Position numbers and translations under genes: made by a program
Part shown: piece by piece, positions 1-8,514 of the stretch
Numbering within the stretch: position 1 is the stretch's first letter
Layout: each line of letters starts with the position of its first letter
Notes under the pieces: model-generated
What the model saw: the letters and a program-made list of their open reading frames with translations, nothing else
The model's database searches: none
What the model was told of the DNA's origin: nothing
DNA from: Yoonia sp.
GTDB taxonomy: Bacteria > Pseudomonadota > Alphaproteobacteria > Rhodobacterales > Rhodobacteraceae
Assembly: GCA_029250945.1 (NCBI GenBank)
Contig: JAQXEG010000013.1
Coordinates: forward strand, 62,001-126,000
Direction: 5' to 3'
Length of the DNA: 64,000 nt

Positions 1-863
1 GCAGCGCCAGCCTCCATCGCCTTTTTGCCAGCACGCTGCACGCGGGTCACAATCACCGATCCGCTCCCGCAGGCAATCTCGAAGCCGTCGATCACATCAC
101 CCGGCGTGCCGGACCCGTTGCCAACGCGGGACCCAAGCAACTTGACCCGCTCGTCCCCGACCATGCACCACGCACCCGGAAACGGGGATAGCCCACGAAT
201 TTGGCGGTCCACTACGGCGGCGGGTGCTGCCCAGTCCACGCGGGCCTCTGCCTTGTCGATCTTGGCCGCATAGGTCACGCCATCACCCGACTGCGGCAGA
301 GGCATCAAGCCGTCCAACTGGTCCAGCGCGGTCACAACAGAAGCCGCTCCTAATTTGGACAGGCGGTCATGCAAACCACCTGTCGTCTCATCGAACCCGA
401 TATCAATCGCCTCGCGCAGCAACACAGGGCCGGTATCCAGCCCCGCTTCCATCTGCATGATGCAAACGCCCGTTTCGGGATCGCCTGCCATAATCGCACG
501 GTGGATCGGCGCGGCACCCCGCCAACGGGGCAACAGAGACGCATGAATGTTCAAGCAACCGCGTGCGGGCATATCTAGCACGACCTGCGGCAAGATCAGA
601 CCATAGGCCACCACGACAGCCACATCGGCGTTCAGCGCGGCAAAGGCAGACTGATCATCCGCACCCTTCAATGTCACGGGATGACGGACCTGCAAGCCAA
701 GCGCCTCTGCGCGGGCCTGCACAGGGCTTGGGCGGTCCTTTTTTCCCCGGCCGGCGGGGCGCGGCGGCTGGGAATACACGGCCACAACCTCGTGGCCTGC
801 ATCCACAAGAGCATCCAGAACCGGCACGGAAAAATCCGGCGTTCCCATGAAAACAACGCGCAT
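1..863 (-). CDS. fmt: Methionyl-tRNA formyltransferase, 3' end cut off by window edge
   Basis: Transfers a formyl group from 10-formyl-THF to Met-tRNA(fMet) in the cytoplasm, so that translation starts with formylmethionine. The N-terminus reads [16 protein letters not shown], and the formyltransferase motif [16 protein letters not shown] is present, followed by a conserved Asp in [10 protein letters not shown]. 287 codons are visible with no stop; the family is usually about 300-315 aa, so roughly the last 15-25 residues lie outside the window. The gene begins 2 bp after the stop of the third deformylase gene, so it is the last visible gene of a def-def-def-fmt operon whose products add and remove the N-formyl group. 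The start is the ATG at 861-863. Confidence 0.95.
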   Translation of the reverse strand, partial: MRVVFMGTPDFSVPVLDALVDAGHEVVAVYSQPPRPAGRGKKDRPSPVQARAEALGLQVRHPVTLKGADDQSAFAALNADVAVVVAYGLILPQVVLDMPARGCLNIHASLLPRWRGAAPIHRAIMAGDPETGVCIMQMEAGLDTGPVLLREAIDIGFDETTGGLHDRLSKLGAASVVTALDQLDGLMPLPQSGDGVTYAAKIDKAEARVDWAAPAAVVDRQIRGLSPFPGAWCMVGDERVKLLGSRVGNGSGTPGDVIDGFEIACGSGSVIVTRVQRAGKKAMEAGA

Positions 864-865
864 GG

Positions 866-1363
866 CTACCCTCGTAATTTCGTGGCACGCTTCAGCAGCA
901 TACTACGTTTGGTGCGGCTCAACCTGTCAAAATACATCTTGCCCGCCAAATGGTCGATCTGGTGCTGTACGGATGTGGCCCAAAGGCCGACAAATTCATG
1001 CCGGTCCCACACACCATCCGCGTTCATGAACCGCACGGTCACGGCACGGGGGCGGGTGACCTTGGCACTGACACCCGGCAGGTTGGGTGACGCTTCCTCA
1101 TGGTCGCGCGGCTCAACCGAGCTGTGCAAAATCTGCGGGTTGGCCAGACGCATCGCCTGCCCACGCTTTGTGCTGGCATCCACGACGGCAAGGGCAAGGC
1201 CGACACCCAACTGCGGCGCGGCCAGCCCGTAACCGGGCATCGCATCCATGACGTCAATCATCTCGTCCCAGATGGCGCGGATATCATCGGTGATCGCGTC
1301 CACTGGTGCGGCGGGTGTCGTCAGAACCTTGTTGGGATAGGGGATAATCATGCGCTGGGTCAT
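866..1363 (-). CDS. Degenerate peptide deformylase paralog (probable pseudoenzyme)
   Basis: 165-aa member of the peptide deformylase family, third of three tandem copies. Motif I is intact (GYGLAAPQ, residues 44-51). Motif II, normally EGCLSxP with the metal-ligand Cys, reads E-A-S-P-N-L-P around residues 90-96, so the Cys is Ser92. Motif III, normally HExxH, reads HQIDH (134-138), so the catalytic Glu is Gln135. Deformylase activity is therefore unlikely (inference); a regulatory or ribosome-binding role is possible. The ATG at 1361-1363 overlaps the upstream def stop in ATGA, which fixes the start and implies translational coupling; an earlier in-frame ATG at 1387 lies inside the upstream gene and is less likely. 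Conserved fold and clean frame argue against simple decay. Confidence 0.85.
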   Translation of the reverse strand: MTQRMIIPYPNKVLTTPAAPVDAITDDIRAIWDEMIDVMDAMPGYGLAAPQLGVGLALAVVDASTKRGQAMRLANPQILHSSVEPRDHEEASPNLPGVSAKVTRPRAVTVRFMNADGVWDRHEFVGLWATSVQHQIDHLAGKMYFDRLSRTKRSMLLKRATKLRG

Positions 1364-1833
1364 GGGGCCTCCGGGTAATCTGTGCATAGGACGCCATCAA
1401 GGTGGTCCAATTCGTGCTGGGTGCAGGCGGCCGCAAAACCGGTGAACGTGCCGGTCTGGGGCGCGCCATCCACCCCCTGCCAGCGCAGTGTAACCGACGC
1501 AGGGCGGGCCACGCGGATCGTGCGGTCGGGGATCGACAAACAGCCCTCTTCCCAGATGGCGACGTCATCGGCGCAATCAACCATCTCGGGATTGATGAAA
1601 ATCTGCGGCGTTGGATCGGCGTCCTTCCACGTGGTGTCCATCACGAATACACGGGATGCGACCCCAAACTGCGGCGCGGCCAACCCGCGACCAGGGGCGG
1701 CATACATCGCGGCCAACATGCCCGTTGTCAGCTCCGCCAATGCGGCGTCAAATTCCGTGACCGGCGCACAAACCACACGCAGCACGGGATCAGGTACAAG
1801 GCGGATCGACAGATCAGCCACGGGCCATTTCAC
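1360..1833 (-). CDS. def: Peptide deformylase, second copy
   Basis: Iron/zinc hydrolase that removes the N-formyl group from nascent proteins. All three family motifs are present: GRGLAAPQ, EEGCLSIP with the metal Cys, and HELDH with the catalytic Glu. It is 157 aa with the GTG start at 1831-1833; an in-frame GTG at 1819-1821 that sits on the stop of the preceding def gene is an alternative and would give a small overlap. It lacks the C-terminal helix of about 15 residues seen in the first copy and ends soon after DYPE. It lies between the canonical and the degenerate copies and overlaps both. Having two apparently active deformylases in one operon suggests different substrate or metal preference, but nothing in the sequence proves it. 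Confidence 0.9.
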   Translation of the reverse strand: MKWPVADLSIRLVPDPVLRVVCAPVTEFDAALAELTTGMLAAMYAAPGRGLAAPQFGVASRVFVMDTTWKDADPTPQIFINPEMVDCADDVAIWEEGCLSIPDRTIRVARPASVTLRWQGVDGAPQTGTFTGFAAACTQHELDHLDGVLCTDYPEAP

Positions 1834-2335
1834 GCTTTAGCTTTTGCATCTTGCGGGTGATCATCTGCCGCTTCAGCGGTTTGAGATAGTCAATGAACAG
1901 CTTGCCATCCAAATGGTCAATCTCGTGCTGGACGCATGTCGCCCATAGATCATCGAATGTTTCCTGCACCTCACGGCCATCCAGATCGGTCCAGCTAACC
2001 TTGACGGATGCGGGGCGCTCAACCTCGGCGTATTGATCGGGAATGGACAGGCAGCCTTCATCGTAAACGGACCGTTCGACAGACGACCAGATCACCTGCG
2101 GGTTGATCAGCACCATCGGCTCTGGCGTGGCCTCGGCATCCTTGGCGCAATCCATCACCAGCATGCGTGCGTTCACCGCGATCTGCGGCGCGGCGAGGCC
2201 GATCCCTGGTGCGTCATACATCGTCTCTAGCATGTCATCAGCAAGCTGGCGGATGTCGTCATTAACCGTTGGCACAGGGGCCACGATCTTTTTGAGGCGG
2301 GGATCTGGATGGATCAGGATATTGCGAATGCTCAT
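1814..2335 (-). CDS. def: Peptide deformylase, canonical copy
   Basis: 173-aa class I peptide deformylase that removes formyl from the N-terminal Met of nascent chains. Motifs GIGLAAPQ, DEGCLSIP and HEIDHLDGKLFIDYL are complete, and the C-terminus keeps the Lys/Arg-rich helix (KMQKLKREMARG) typical of the bacterial housekeeping enzyme. First gene of the def-def-def-fmt operon, transcribed leftward. The 72 bp between its start and the divergent patB start must hold promoters for both; no clear sigma70 box was seen there. The start ATG at 2333-2335 matches the family N-terminus (MSIRNILIHPDPRL). Confidence 0.97.
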   Translation of the reverse strand: MSIRNILIHPDPRLKKIVAPVPTVNDDIRQLADDMLETMYDAPGIGLAAPQIAVNARMLVMDCAKDAEATPEPMVLINPQVIWSSVERSVYDEGCLSIPDQYAEVERPASVKVSWTDLDGREVQETFDDLWATCVQHEIDHLDGKLFIDYLKPLKRQMITRKMQKLKREMARG

Positions 2336-2407
2336 GCCCCCGATCTAGCCCTTGCATCCCGTCCGCGCAAGTCGCACCCTGCCCCCAAGACACCAAGGAG
2401 ACACCGC

Positions 2408-3577
2408 ATGAGCTTTGACAACACACCCGAGCGCCGTGGCACCCATTCCGTAAAGTGGGACAGCATGGAGGCGCTTTATGGCGTGTCCCCCGACGATGGG
2501 ATTTCCATGTGGGTGGCCGACATGGAATTCCAGCCCCCACAATGCGTGCAGGACGCGGTGCAAGCGATGCGCGACCACGGCGTTTACGGGTATTTCGGGG
2601 AAGAGGGCGACTATCGCACCGCGATCCAGTGGTGGATGTCCGAACGTCACGGCTGGCAGATTGATCCGGCGTGGATTTTCACGACACACGGTCTGGTGAA
2701 CGGCACCGCCTTGTGTGTGGATGCCTACACCACCGCGGGCGACGGCGTGGTGTTGTTCACGCCCGTTTACCACGCCTTTGCCAAGGTGATTAATGCCGCC
2801 GGACGTCAGGTGGTATCATGCGAGCTGGTCAATAACGCCGGCCATTATGAATTCGACTTTGACGCCTATGACGCGCAGATGACCGGCAATGAACGGATGC
2901 TGATCCTGTGTTCGCCCCACAATCCTGGCGGGCGCGTCTGGACCAAGTCAGAGCTTCAGGCCGTCGCGGCCTTTGCCAAACGGCACGAGCTGATCCTTGT
3001 GTCCGACGAAATCCACCACGATTTGACCATGCCCGGCCACACCCATATCCCGATGGCGCATATCGACGGGATCACTGACCGCCTTGTCACGATGACCGCC
3101 ACGACCAAAACGTTCAACATCGCCGGCAGCCATTCTGGTAACGTCATTATCGAAGACCCCGATCTACGGGCGCGGTTCGGGGCGCGCATGGCCGCCTTGG
3201 GGATTTCGCCCAACAGCTTTGGGCTGTTTATGGCCACCGCCGCCTATTCGCCCGAAGGGGCAGCTTGGGTCGATGATCTGCGCGCCTACCTCGACGGTAA
3301 CCGCAAAGTGTTTGATGCGGGTCTGAACGCGATTCCCGGCATCAAATCCATGGACCTGCAATCAACCTATCTGGCGTGGGTCGATTTCGCCGATACCGGC
3401 ATGTCCGCGGCAGAGTTCACAAAACGCGTGCAATCGGACGCAAAAATCGCGGCCAACCACGGTCCGACATTCGGGCAAGGCGGCGACACATTCCTGCGCT
3501 TCAATCTTGGCACATCCCGCGCCGAGGTGGAAAAGGCGGTCGCCCGCCTGCAAGCCGCCTTTAGTGACCTGCAATAA
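2408..3577 (+). CDS. patB: PLP-dependent C-S lyase, PatB/MalY family
   Basis: 389-aa fold-type I PLP enzyme of the aminotransferase class I/II superfamily, MalY/PatB branch, which usually cleaves cystathionine or cysteine-S-conjugates by beta-elimination to pyruvate, ammonia and a thiol. Features are the N-terminal GTHSVKWD, the MWVADMEF substrate-loop motif characteristic of this branch, CSPHNPGGRVW, SDEIHHDL (Asp pairing with the pyridine N), and the Schiff-base lysine in TATTKTFNIAG. AAGGAG at 2395-2400 lies 7 nt before the ATG at 2408, which sets the start. Divergent from the def operon and overlapping the next gene tail-to-tail by 17 bp. Exact substrate cannot be told from sequence. Confidence 0.9.
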   Translation: MSFDNTPERRGTHSVKWDSMEALYGVSPDDGISMWVADMEFQPPQCVQDAVQAMRDHGVYGYFGEEGDYRTAIQWWMSERHGWQIDPAWIFTTHGLVNGTALCVDAYTTAGDGVVLFTPVYHAFAKVINAAGRQVVSCELVNNAGHYEFDFDAYDAQMTGNERMLILCSPHNPGGRVWTKSELQAVAAFAKRHELILVSDEIHHDLTMPGHTHIPMAHIDGITDRLVTMTATTKTFNIAGSHSGNVIIEDPDLRARFGARMAALGISPNSFGLFMATAAYSPEGAAWVDDLRAYLDGNRKVFDAGLNAIPGIKSMDLQSTYLAWVDFADTGMSAAEFTKRVQSDAKIAANHGPTFGQGGDTFLRFNLGTSRAEVEKAVARLQAAFSDLQ

Positions 3578-3911
3578 ATCCAACAGGGATCACATCAGGG
3601 CGCACGAAATCAACAGGGGCTGCATCCGGCACAGGGTGCAGCCATTTGAATTCAAACACCTGCTCATCCCCATCAGGGACAGAGCCGACGATCAGGCATT
3701 GATACAGGTGCCGCGCACCATCGAAAATCTCAACCCGGCCGCGCAATTTGTCCGCAACCCCAGCATCAAGCGAAAACCCACCCTCCCAAAACCGTTGGAT
3801 TCGATACACGTCATCGCCGTCATGCACACATAACCGGTCCTTGCGGCGCAACGCATCACGACGGGCGGCTTCCAGCCCTGCGCGCACGGCATCTGGTAGA
3901 AAATCATTCAT
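3561..3911 (-). CDS. Conserved hypothetical protein, 116 aa
   Basis: Not recognised as a named family. The start ATG at 3909-3911 follows a strong GAAGGAG ribosome site, so it is a real gene rather than a shadow. The protein has a charged helical N-terminus (MNDFLPDAVRAGLEAARRDA) followed by beta-rich sequence with YRIQRFWEGGFSLD and a C-terminal FEFKWLHPV segment. No signal peptide, membrane span or Cys motif is visible, so it is probably cytoplasmic. It converges on patB, overlapping its last 17 bp, and sits upstream of cobM in the same direction with a 60-bp gap; whether it belongs to the cobalamin operon is unclear. Confidence 0.75.
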   Translation of the reverse strand: MNDFLPDAVRAGLEAARRDALRRKDRLCVHDGDDVYRIQRFWEGGFSLDAGVADKLRGRVEIFDGARHLYQCLIVGSVPDGDEQVFEFKWLHPVPDAAPVDFVRPDVIPVGFIAGH

Positions 3912-3971
3912 CTTGTCTTCTCCTTCTATCCAACAATGGACCACAAAGTATGAAGATCAAGTGACGATTTA

Positions 3972-4739
3972 TCAGGCTGTCGCTTTGGGACGCAAAACAT
4001 GCGGTTTGGCCGCATCATATAGCGCACTATCGGGAAACCCGTGGTTTTCCGACAACGCAGGCCCGACCAAAATCAGCGCAGTACGCGTAATCTTAGCCGC
4101 ACGCGCCTTTTCGCGCACATCCATCAGGGTGCCGCGAATGATCATCTGATCAGGCCAGCCAACGCGATAGATCACGGCCACCGGACAATCCTTACCGTAA
4201 TAAGGGGCCAACTGCCGCTCAATCTCGCGCATGGCGCGGATGCCCAGATGGATTGCCAGCGTCGCACCCGTGCGGGCGAAATTCTCCAACGTTTCACCCG
4301 ATGGCATGCTGGTCGACTTCATCGACATGCGCGTCAGGATGATTGACTGCGCCACCTCCGGCACGGTCAATTCGGTGCCCAACGCAGCAGCAGCCGCCGC
4401 ATAGGCAGGCACACCGGGGATGATCTGATAATCAATGCCATCCGCCTTCAACCGCCGGATTTGTTCGGCAATCGCTCCGTAAAGCGACGGATCACCCGAA
4501 TGCACACGCGCCACATTTTGACCCTTTGCGTGGGCCTTCAAAATCTCGCCATGGGTGTCGTCCAGCGTCATGGGTGCCGTGTCCATGACCAACGCCCCCT
4601 CGGGCGCGCAGCCGACCACGGCCTCTGGCACCAGCGATCCTGCGTATAGGCACACAGGGCATTCACCGATCACGCGCGCGGCCTTAAGCGTCAGCAATTC
4701 AGGGTCACCCGGACCGGCACCGATGAAATAAACAGTCAT
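3972..4739 (-). CDS. cobM: Precorrin-4 C11-methyltransferase
   Basis: 255-aa SAM-dependent uroporphyrin-III C-methyltransferase-like enzyme of the corrin ring pathway; CobM methylates C11 of precorrin-4 to give precorrin-5. The N-terminal MTVYFIGAGPGDPELLTLKA loop, the CLYAGSLVPE signature that separates CobM/CbiF from the other methyltransferases, HSGDPSLYGA, and GVPAYAAAAAALGTELT are all present. It is the last gene of the leftward cobalamin operon and starts one base after the cobJ stop. Cytoplasmic. Length and motifs match the family. Confidence 0.96.
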   Translation of the reverse strand: MTVYFIGAGPGDPELLTLKAARVIGECPVCLYAGSLVPEAVVGCAPEGALVMDTAPMTLDDTHGEILKAHAKGQNVARVHSGDPSLYGAIAEQIRRLKADGIDYQIIPGVPAYAAAAAALGTELTVPEVAQSIILTRMSMKSTSMPSGETLENFARTGATLAIHLGIRAMREIERQLAPYYGKDCPVAVIYRVGWPDQMIIRGTLMDVREKARAAKITRTALILVGPALSENHGFPDSALYDAAKPHVLRPKATA

Positions 4740-4740
4740 G

Positions 4741-6570
4741 TTATGATGCCTCCTCGGGCAGGTATGGATCGTCGCGTTTCGCGGTCAGATCACCGTCAAT
4801 TTTGCGGGCATAACCGCGCGGCGTAAACATGCGCGGGCCTTCGCCCAGATGCGCCAGCCGTGAATTGCTAGACCCAATCAGGACAACAGTCAGCATATCA
4901 ACCTCGTCAACCTCCAACGCGTCCAACCGGCGATAGCGCACGTGTTCCTCTGGCCGCCCGAGCGAGCTTGCCAGCATCACAGGCGTATCCGCGGGGCGGT
5001 GTTGCAGCAGAATGTCACGCGCCTCGGCCAGCAACGTGCGGCGGGTCTTGGACACGGGGTTATAAAATGCGATCACAAAATCGCCTTGTGCGGCGGCGTT
5101 CAAACGGCGGATAATGTCATCACGCGGCGTCAGCAAATCCGACAGGCTGATGGTGCAGAAATCATGGCCCAAGGGCGCACCAGCCCGCGCCGCCGCCCCT
5201 TGCAACGCGCTCACACCCGGTGAGCAGACGACATCAACACGGTGGGCGGCATCCGACACGCCCTCCTCATCCGGACCGCGATCCAGCAATTCGAATACGA
5301 GCGCGCCCATGGCATAAATGCCCGCATCGCCTGAACAGACAAGGGCGACATTCTTACCCAATGCGGCCTGTTCCAGCGCATAGCGGCAGCGCGCTTCTTC
5401 CCCGCCCAGCGGGAAATCGGACCTGGCCTTGCCAATCGCAAGCGGCCCGAGCAGGTCGATATACAGCCCGTAACCTACTAGTTCCTCGGCCTCGGCCACA
5501 AGGCGCGACACCTCTGGCGTGCGCCACGCCGCTTGACCCGGCCCGATGCCCACGACGGATAGGCGACCTCGCGACCGCCCCGCCATTTCGGCAATCGGTG
5601 CATCCGCACGCGCCACGGCGCAGGTCGCATTCGCGGTCTTTTGCTTTTCAACGACAAGCGTGCCGGCGCAAGCCAATGCCGCGCCTTCGCTCACACCGTG
5701 GCAACCGACCTCGGAGAAAACCACCTCAGACGGATTGGCCAGTTTACCCGTCTGCTGTTCAAGCTCGGCAGCCGTGAACAGGCGCAGCGGCACGTTCAGG
5801 CGGCGGGCCACCTCGTTCATCGCAGGCTCGTCGCCCTTCAGGTCAATCGACGCGACAGCGGCCACAGCGCCATGGGCAATATCATTGTCGGCAAGGGTCC
5901 GTGTGACCAGCGACCACAACTCCTCTGGGTCGGCATTGCGCGCACAGCCAAGGCCCACAACATGTTGCTGCGGATGGTAAACCAACGTAGTCGGACCACC
6001 GGCAACGGGCGCTTCTGTCACGATAATTTCAACATTTCCGGCGGTGTCCGGCAGGTCAAAAATGTTCGCACCTGTGAACCTCACTCCCTCGTGCGCCAGC
6101 ATCGCGGCCATGGCAGATTGCGCGTCAGACGGGTTCGCCAAACGGTAACCCGCAGGCGGCGCATCCAAAGCGACACCCATCGCCACATCGCCCGCCGTGG
6201 TGACGGCTGACACAGCATCAAGTTCAGCGGCGATCTGCGACGCAAGGCGATTGGCCCCACGATGACCGCCCAGCAAAGGCACCACAACGCCGCCGTCATC
6301 GGACACGGATACCACAGGTGGCTCAGTCGCTTTATCCATCAGCAAAGGGGCCACTGCACGGATCAAAATGCCGCTGGCACAAACACCGACCACAGGCACA
6401 CCAGCCGCAAACAAATCACGCACATGATCCAGCGCATTTGGGAAATAGGCATCAGCCTGATCCACGCGACCTTCGCGCCCGTGGACCTTGGCACCTAGAT
6501 GGGCGGCGATGCGGTGGGCGACAGGCTCACCCGAACGGGACAGCGCGATTACTACGGGGGCTACAACCAT
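4741..6570 (-). CDS. cobJ: CbiG-CobJ fusion: precorrin-3B C17-methyltransferase with N-terminal CbiG domain
   Basis: 609-aa two-part protein. Residues about 1-330 are CbiG-like: the N-domain has GVCASGILIRAVAPLL, DKATEPPVV and LLGGHRGANRLA, and the CobE/CbiG C-domain has HVVGLGCARNADPEELW and a conserved FSEVGCHGVSEGAAL. Residues about 335-609 are CobJ/CbiH: LSVVGIGPGQAAWRTPE, VGYGLYIDLL, CSGDAGIYAMG, GVSALQGAAARAGAPLGHDF and AFYNPVSKTR. CobJ methylates C17 and contracts the ring to precorrin-4; CbiG opens the delta-lactone in the cobalt-first pathway. The same fused order is known in related bacteria. It overlaps cobI by 10 bp. Because a lactone-opening CbiG is normally paired with anaerobic enzymes, its role beside CobN is of interest. 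Confidence 0.95.
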   Translation of the reverse strand: MVVAPVVIALSRSGEPVAHRIAAHLGAKVHGREGRVDQADAYFPNALDHVRDLFAAGVPVVGVCASGILIRAVAPLLMDKATEPPVVSVSDDGGVVVPLLGGHRGANRLASQIAAELDAVSAVTTAGDVAMGVALDAPPAGYRLANPSDAQSAMAAMLAHEGVRFTGANIFDLPDTAGNVEIIVTEAPVAGGPTTLVYHPQQHVVGLGCARNADPEELWSLVTRTLADNDIAHGAVAAVASIDLKGDEPAMNEVARRLNVPLRLFTAAELEQQTGKLANPSEVVFSEVGCHGVSEGAALACAGTLVVEKQKTANATCAVARADAPIAEMAGRSRGRLSVVGIGPGQAAWRTPEVSRLVAEAEELVGYGLYIDLLGPLAIGKARSDFPLGGEEARCRYALEQAALGKNVALVCSGDAGIYAMGALVFELLDRGPDEEGVSDAAHRVDVVCSPGVSALQGAAARAGAPLGHDFCTISLSDLLTPRDDIIRRLNAAAQGDFVIAFYNPVSKTRRTLLAEARDILLQHRPADTPVMLASSLGRPEEHVRYRRLDALEVDEVDMLTVVLIGSSNSRLAHLGEGPRMFTPRGYARKIDGDLTAKRDDPYLPEEAS

Positions 6571-7262
6571 GGGTCGGCTCCTTTAGTGAGCAAGATCATC
6601 GAAAAATAGGGGGCCTTTTCAGGGGCATCGGCGAGGGGGACAACCACCTCTTGCGGCAGGGTCGCGCGTTCGACGTATTTGGCGCGATCCGTCAGACCCA
6701 GCCCGTCAATCACACCGCGAATTTTTGCCATGTGACGCCCGACCTTCATGATCACGACGCTTTCCGCGCCATCAATACGCGCACGCAATTCGTCCTCGGG
6801 CAGTGGGCCGGGCAACACGGTCAGCCGTTCATTGCGGGCCGCCAGCGGCATCCGCGCACGGGCCGCACAGGCTGTGACAGAGGTGACGCCGGGCACGATC
6901 TGCACGTTATACGCACCCTCAAGTCGGGCAAAGATATACATGAACGAGCCATAGAAAAACGGATCGCCTTCGCACAGGCAAACAACATCCTGACCCGCGT
7001 CCAAAGCCGCCGCAATATCCGCCGCCCCTTGATCGTAGGCCGCTTGCGCGGGGGCGCGTTCCACGGTCATGGGAACGTCCATCACAATCTCTTGGGTGCC
7101 ATCAGCAATCAGATCGGCGGCAATGGAACGGGCAAAGCTATCGCCTCCCGCCAGCGTTGGATAGGCAATCACAGCCGCACCTTCGATCAGCCGTGCAGCG
7201 CGCAACGTCATCAAATCCGCAGCGCCCGGCCCAAGGCCCACACCATAGAGTGTCCCAGTCAT
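6561..7262 (-). CDS. cobI: Precorrin-2 C20-methyltransferase
   Basis: 233-aa SAM-dependent enzyme that methylates C20 of precorrin-2 to make precorrin-3A. The GTLYGVGLGPGAADLMTLRA loop, VIAYPTL, CEGDPFFYGSFMYI and IVPGVTSVTACAARA are typical of CobI/CbiL. It follows cobL after a 49-bp gap that is filled by a short dispersed repeat; the weak ribosome site GCGGAAAA lies at the repeat edge. It overlaps the downstream cbiG-cobJ gene by 10 bp. Cytoplasmic. Confidence 0.95.
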   Translation of the reverse strand: MTGTLYGVGLGPGAADLMTLRAARLIEGAAVIAYPTLAGGDSFARSIAADLIADGTQEIVMDVPMTVERAPAQAAYDQGAADIAAALDAGQDVVCLCEGDPFFYGSFMYIFARLEGAYNVQIVPGVTSVTACAARARMPLAARNERLTVLPGPLPEDELRARIDGAESVVIMKVGRHMAKIRGVIDGLGLTDRAKYVERATLPQEVVVPLADAPEKAPYFSMILLTKGADPWL

Positions 7263-7268
7263 ATTTTT

Positions 7269-7308
7269 CCGCTTTCATCAGAGCATAAATATGCCCGCCG
7301 GAGGCATA
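7269..7308 (-). repeat. Dispersed short repeat between cobL and cobI
   Basis: Read on the minus strand it begins GCCTCCGGCGGGCATATTTA and continues through TGCTCTGATGAAAGC; on the plus strand it holds GCATAAATATGC at 7283-7294. The same 12-mer occurs at 16248 and 54053, and the GCCTCCGGCGGG half recurs at 9177 and 23287. It fills most of the gap between two genes of one operon, where a hairpin could affect mRNA processing or translation of cobI (inference). Confidence 0.7.
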
Positions 7309-7311
7309 AAA

Positions 7312-8514
7312 TCATCTTTTCACAAGGCTCCACTGGGTAACCGGCATGGACGGACGCCAGCCTGTCAACCGGCCCACAGGTTCAGCGCGACACACCGACA
7401 ATCGCACCAGATCACCGCCGTGGCGGGCGTGCAGGTCCATCAACACGGCCTCACTCTCCAGTGTCACCGCGTTGGCGACCAAGCGGCCCAAGGGGCGCAG
7501 GGCGGCCCATGCGGCGTTAAATGTGTCGTGGCTTAACCCGCCGCCGATAAAGATCGCGTCCGGCGGCGTTAATCCGTCGAGCGCTTCTGGCACCGATCCT
7601 TCAACCAATTCCAGTTTGGGCGCGCCAAGCGCCAGCGCATTGGCCCCTGCCATGGCACGGCGGTCAGCACGCGGCTCGATCCCGATGGCACGGGCATAAC
7701 GCGCCGCACGCATCCATTCGATCGCCACAGAGCCGGAACCACAGCCGATGTCCCACAGCAATGCACCGCGCATCGGCATCAGCTTGGCCAATGTGGCGGC
7801 GCGGACCTCTTGCTTGGTCATTGTGCCGTCGGATTGGAACAAATCATCGGCAAGACCCGGCACACGCGGCAGCAAGGCAGCGTCGGGGGCAGCGATACAT
7901 TCCACGGCAAGCGTGTTGAACGCGGGCACCTCGTGGTCCCAGCTTTCGGCAAGTCCGTCAAACCGCGCCTCATCCTTGCCGCCCATTGCGGCCAGCACAG
8001 TCATGTTTGATTTGCCGAACCCGCGTGCGGTCAGGAACGCCGCGATCTGGGCGGGGGTTTCGGCACCGGTTGTCAGCACCAAAAGCCGCGCGTCGGGCTG
8101 GATGAAGGCGATCATCTGCTCGACAGGGCGGCCATGCACGGTCAGCGTTTCCACATCCGGCAGCGACCAGCCCATGCGGGCGGCGGCCAGTTGGAACGCG
8201 GATAGCTGCGGGTGATAGACAATCTCGGACGGGTCAATCGACCGCCCGATCCGCGCACCGACAGAAAACCACAAAGGATCACCGGTGACCAAGATCACGG
8301 CGCGTTTGCCGCGCATCCCTTCAATCGTGTCGATCATCGCGTTGAACGGCGACGGCCATGCGATCCGCTCTGCCCCAATATTCTCGGCCAAGGCGTGATG
8401 GCGGTCACCACCAAGGATCACCTCTGCCGCCTCGACAACGGCGCGGGTTGCGGGGACGAGGCCATCAAGCCCGTCCTCGCCGATGCCCACGATATGCAGC
8501 CATGGTGTTGTCAT
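7312..8514 (-). CDS. cobL: Precorrin-6Y C5,15-methyltransferase (decarboxylating)
   Basis: 400-aa CbiE-CbiT fusion that methylates C5 and C15 and decarboxylates the C12 acetate of precorrin-6Y to give precorrin-8X. The N-terminal CbiE part (about 1-205) has LHIVGIGEDGLDGL, ILGGDRHHA and VTGDPLWFSVG; the C-terminal CbiT Rossmann methyltransferase (about 215-400) begins with DGTMTKQEVRAATLAKL and carries the SAM loop LLWDIGCGSGSVAIEW and FIGGGLSHDTF. The start overlaps the cobH stop in ATGA, so the two are translationally coupled. Cytoplasmic. Confidence 0.96.
   Translation of the reverse strand: MTTPWLHIVGIGEDGLDGLVPATRAVVEAAEVILGGDRHHALAENIGAERIAWPSPFNAMIDTIEGMRGKRAVILVTGDPLWFSVGARIGRSIDPSEIVYHPQLSAFQLAAARMGWSLPDVETLTVHGRPVEQMIAFIQPDARLLVLTTGAETPAQIAAFLTARGFGKSNMTVLAAMGGKDEARFDGLAESWDHEVPAFNTLAVECIAAPDAALLPRVPGLADDLFQSDGTMTKQEVRAATLAKLMPMRGALLWDIGCGSGSVAIEWMRAARYARAIGIEPRADRRAMAGANALALGAPKLELVEGSVPEALDGLTPPDAIFIGGGLSHDTFNAAWAALRPLGRLVANAVTLESEAVLMDLHARHGGDLVRLSVCRAEPVGRLTGWRPSMPVTQWSLVKR

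Noticed and set aside
6318-7340. 340-aa plus-strand frame opposite cbiG-cobJ and cobI
   Set aside because: High-GC antisense artefact; composition is His/Arg/Gly-rich and it crosses three real genes.
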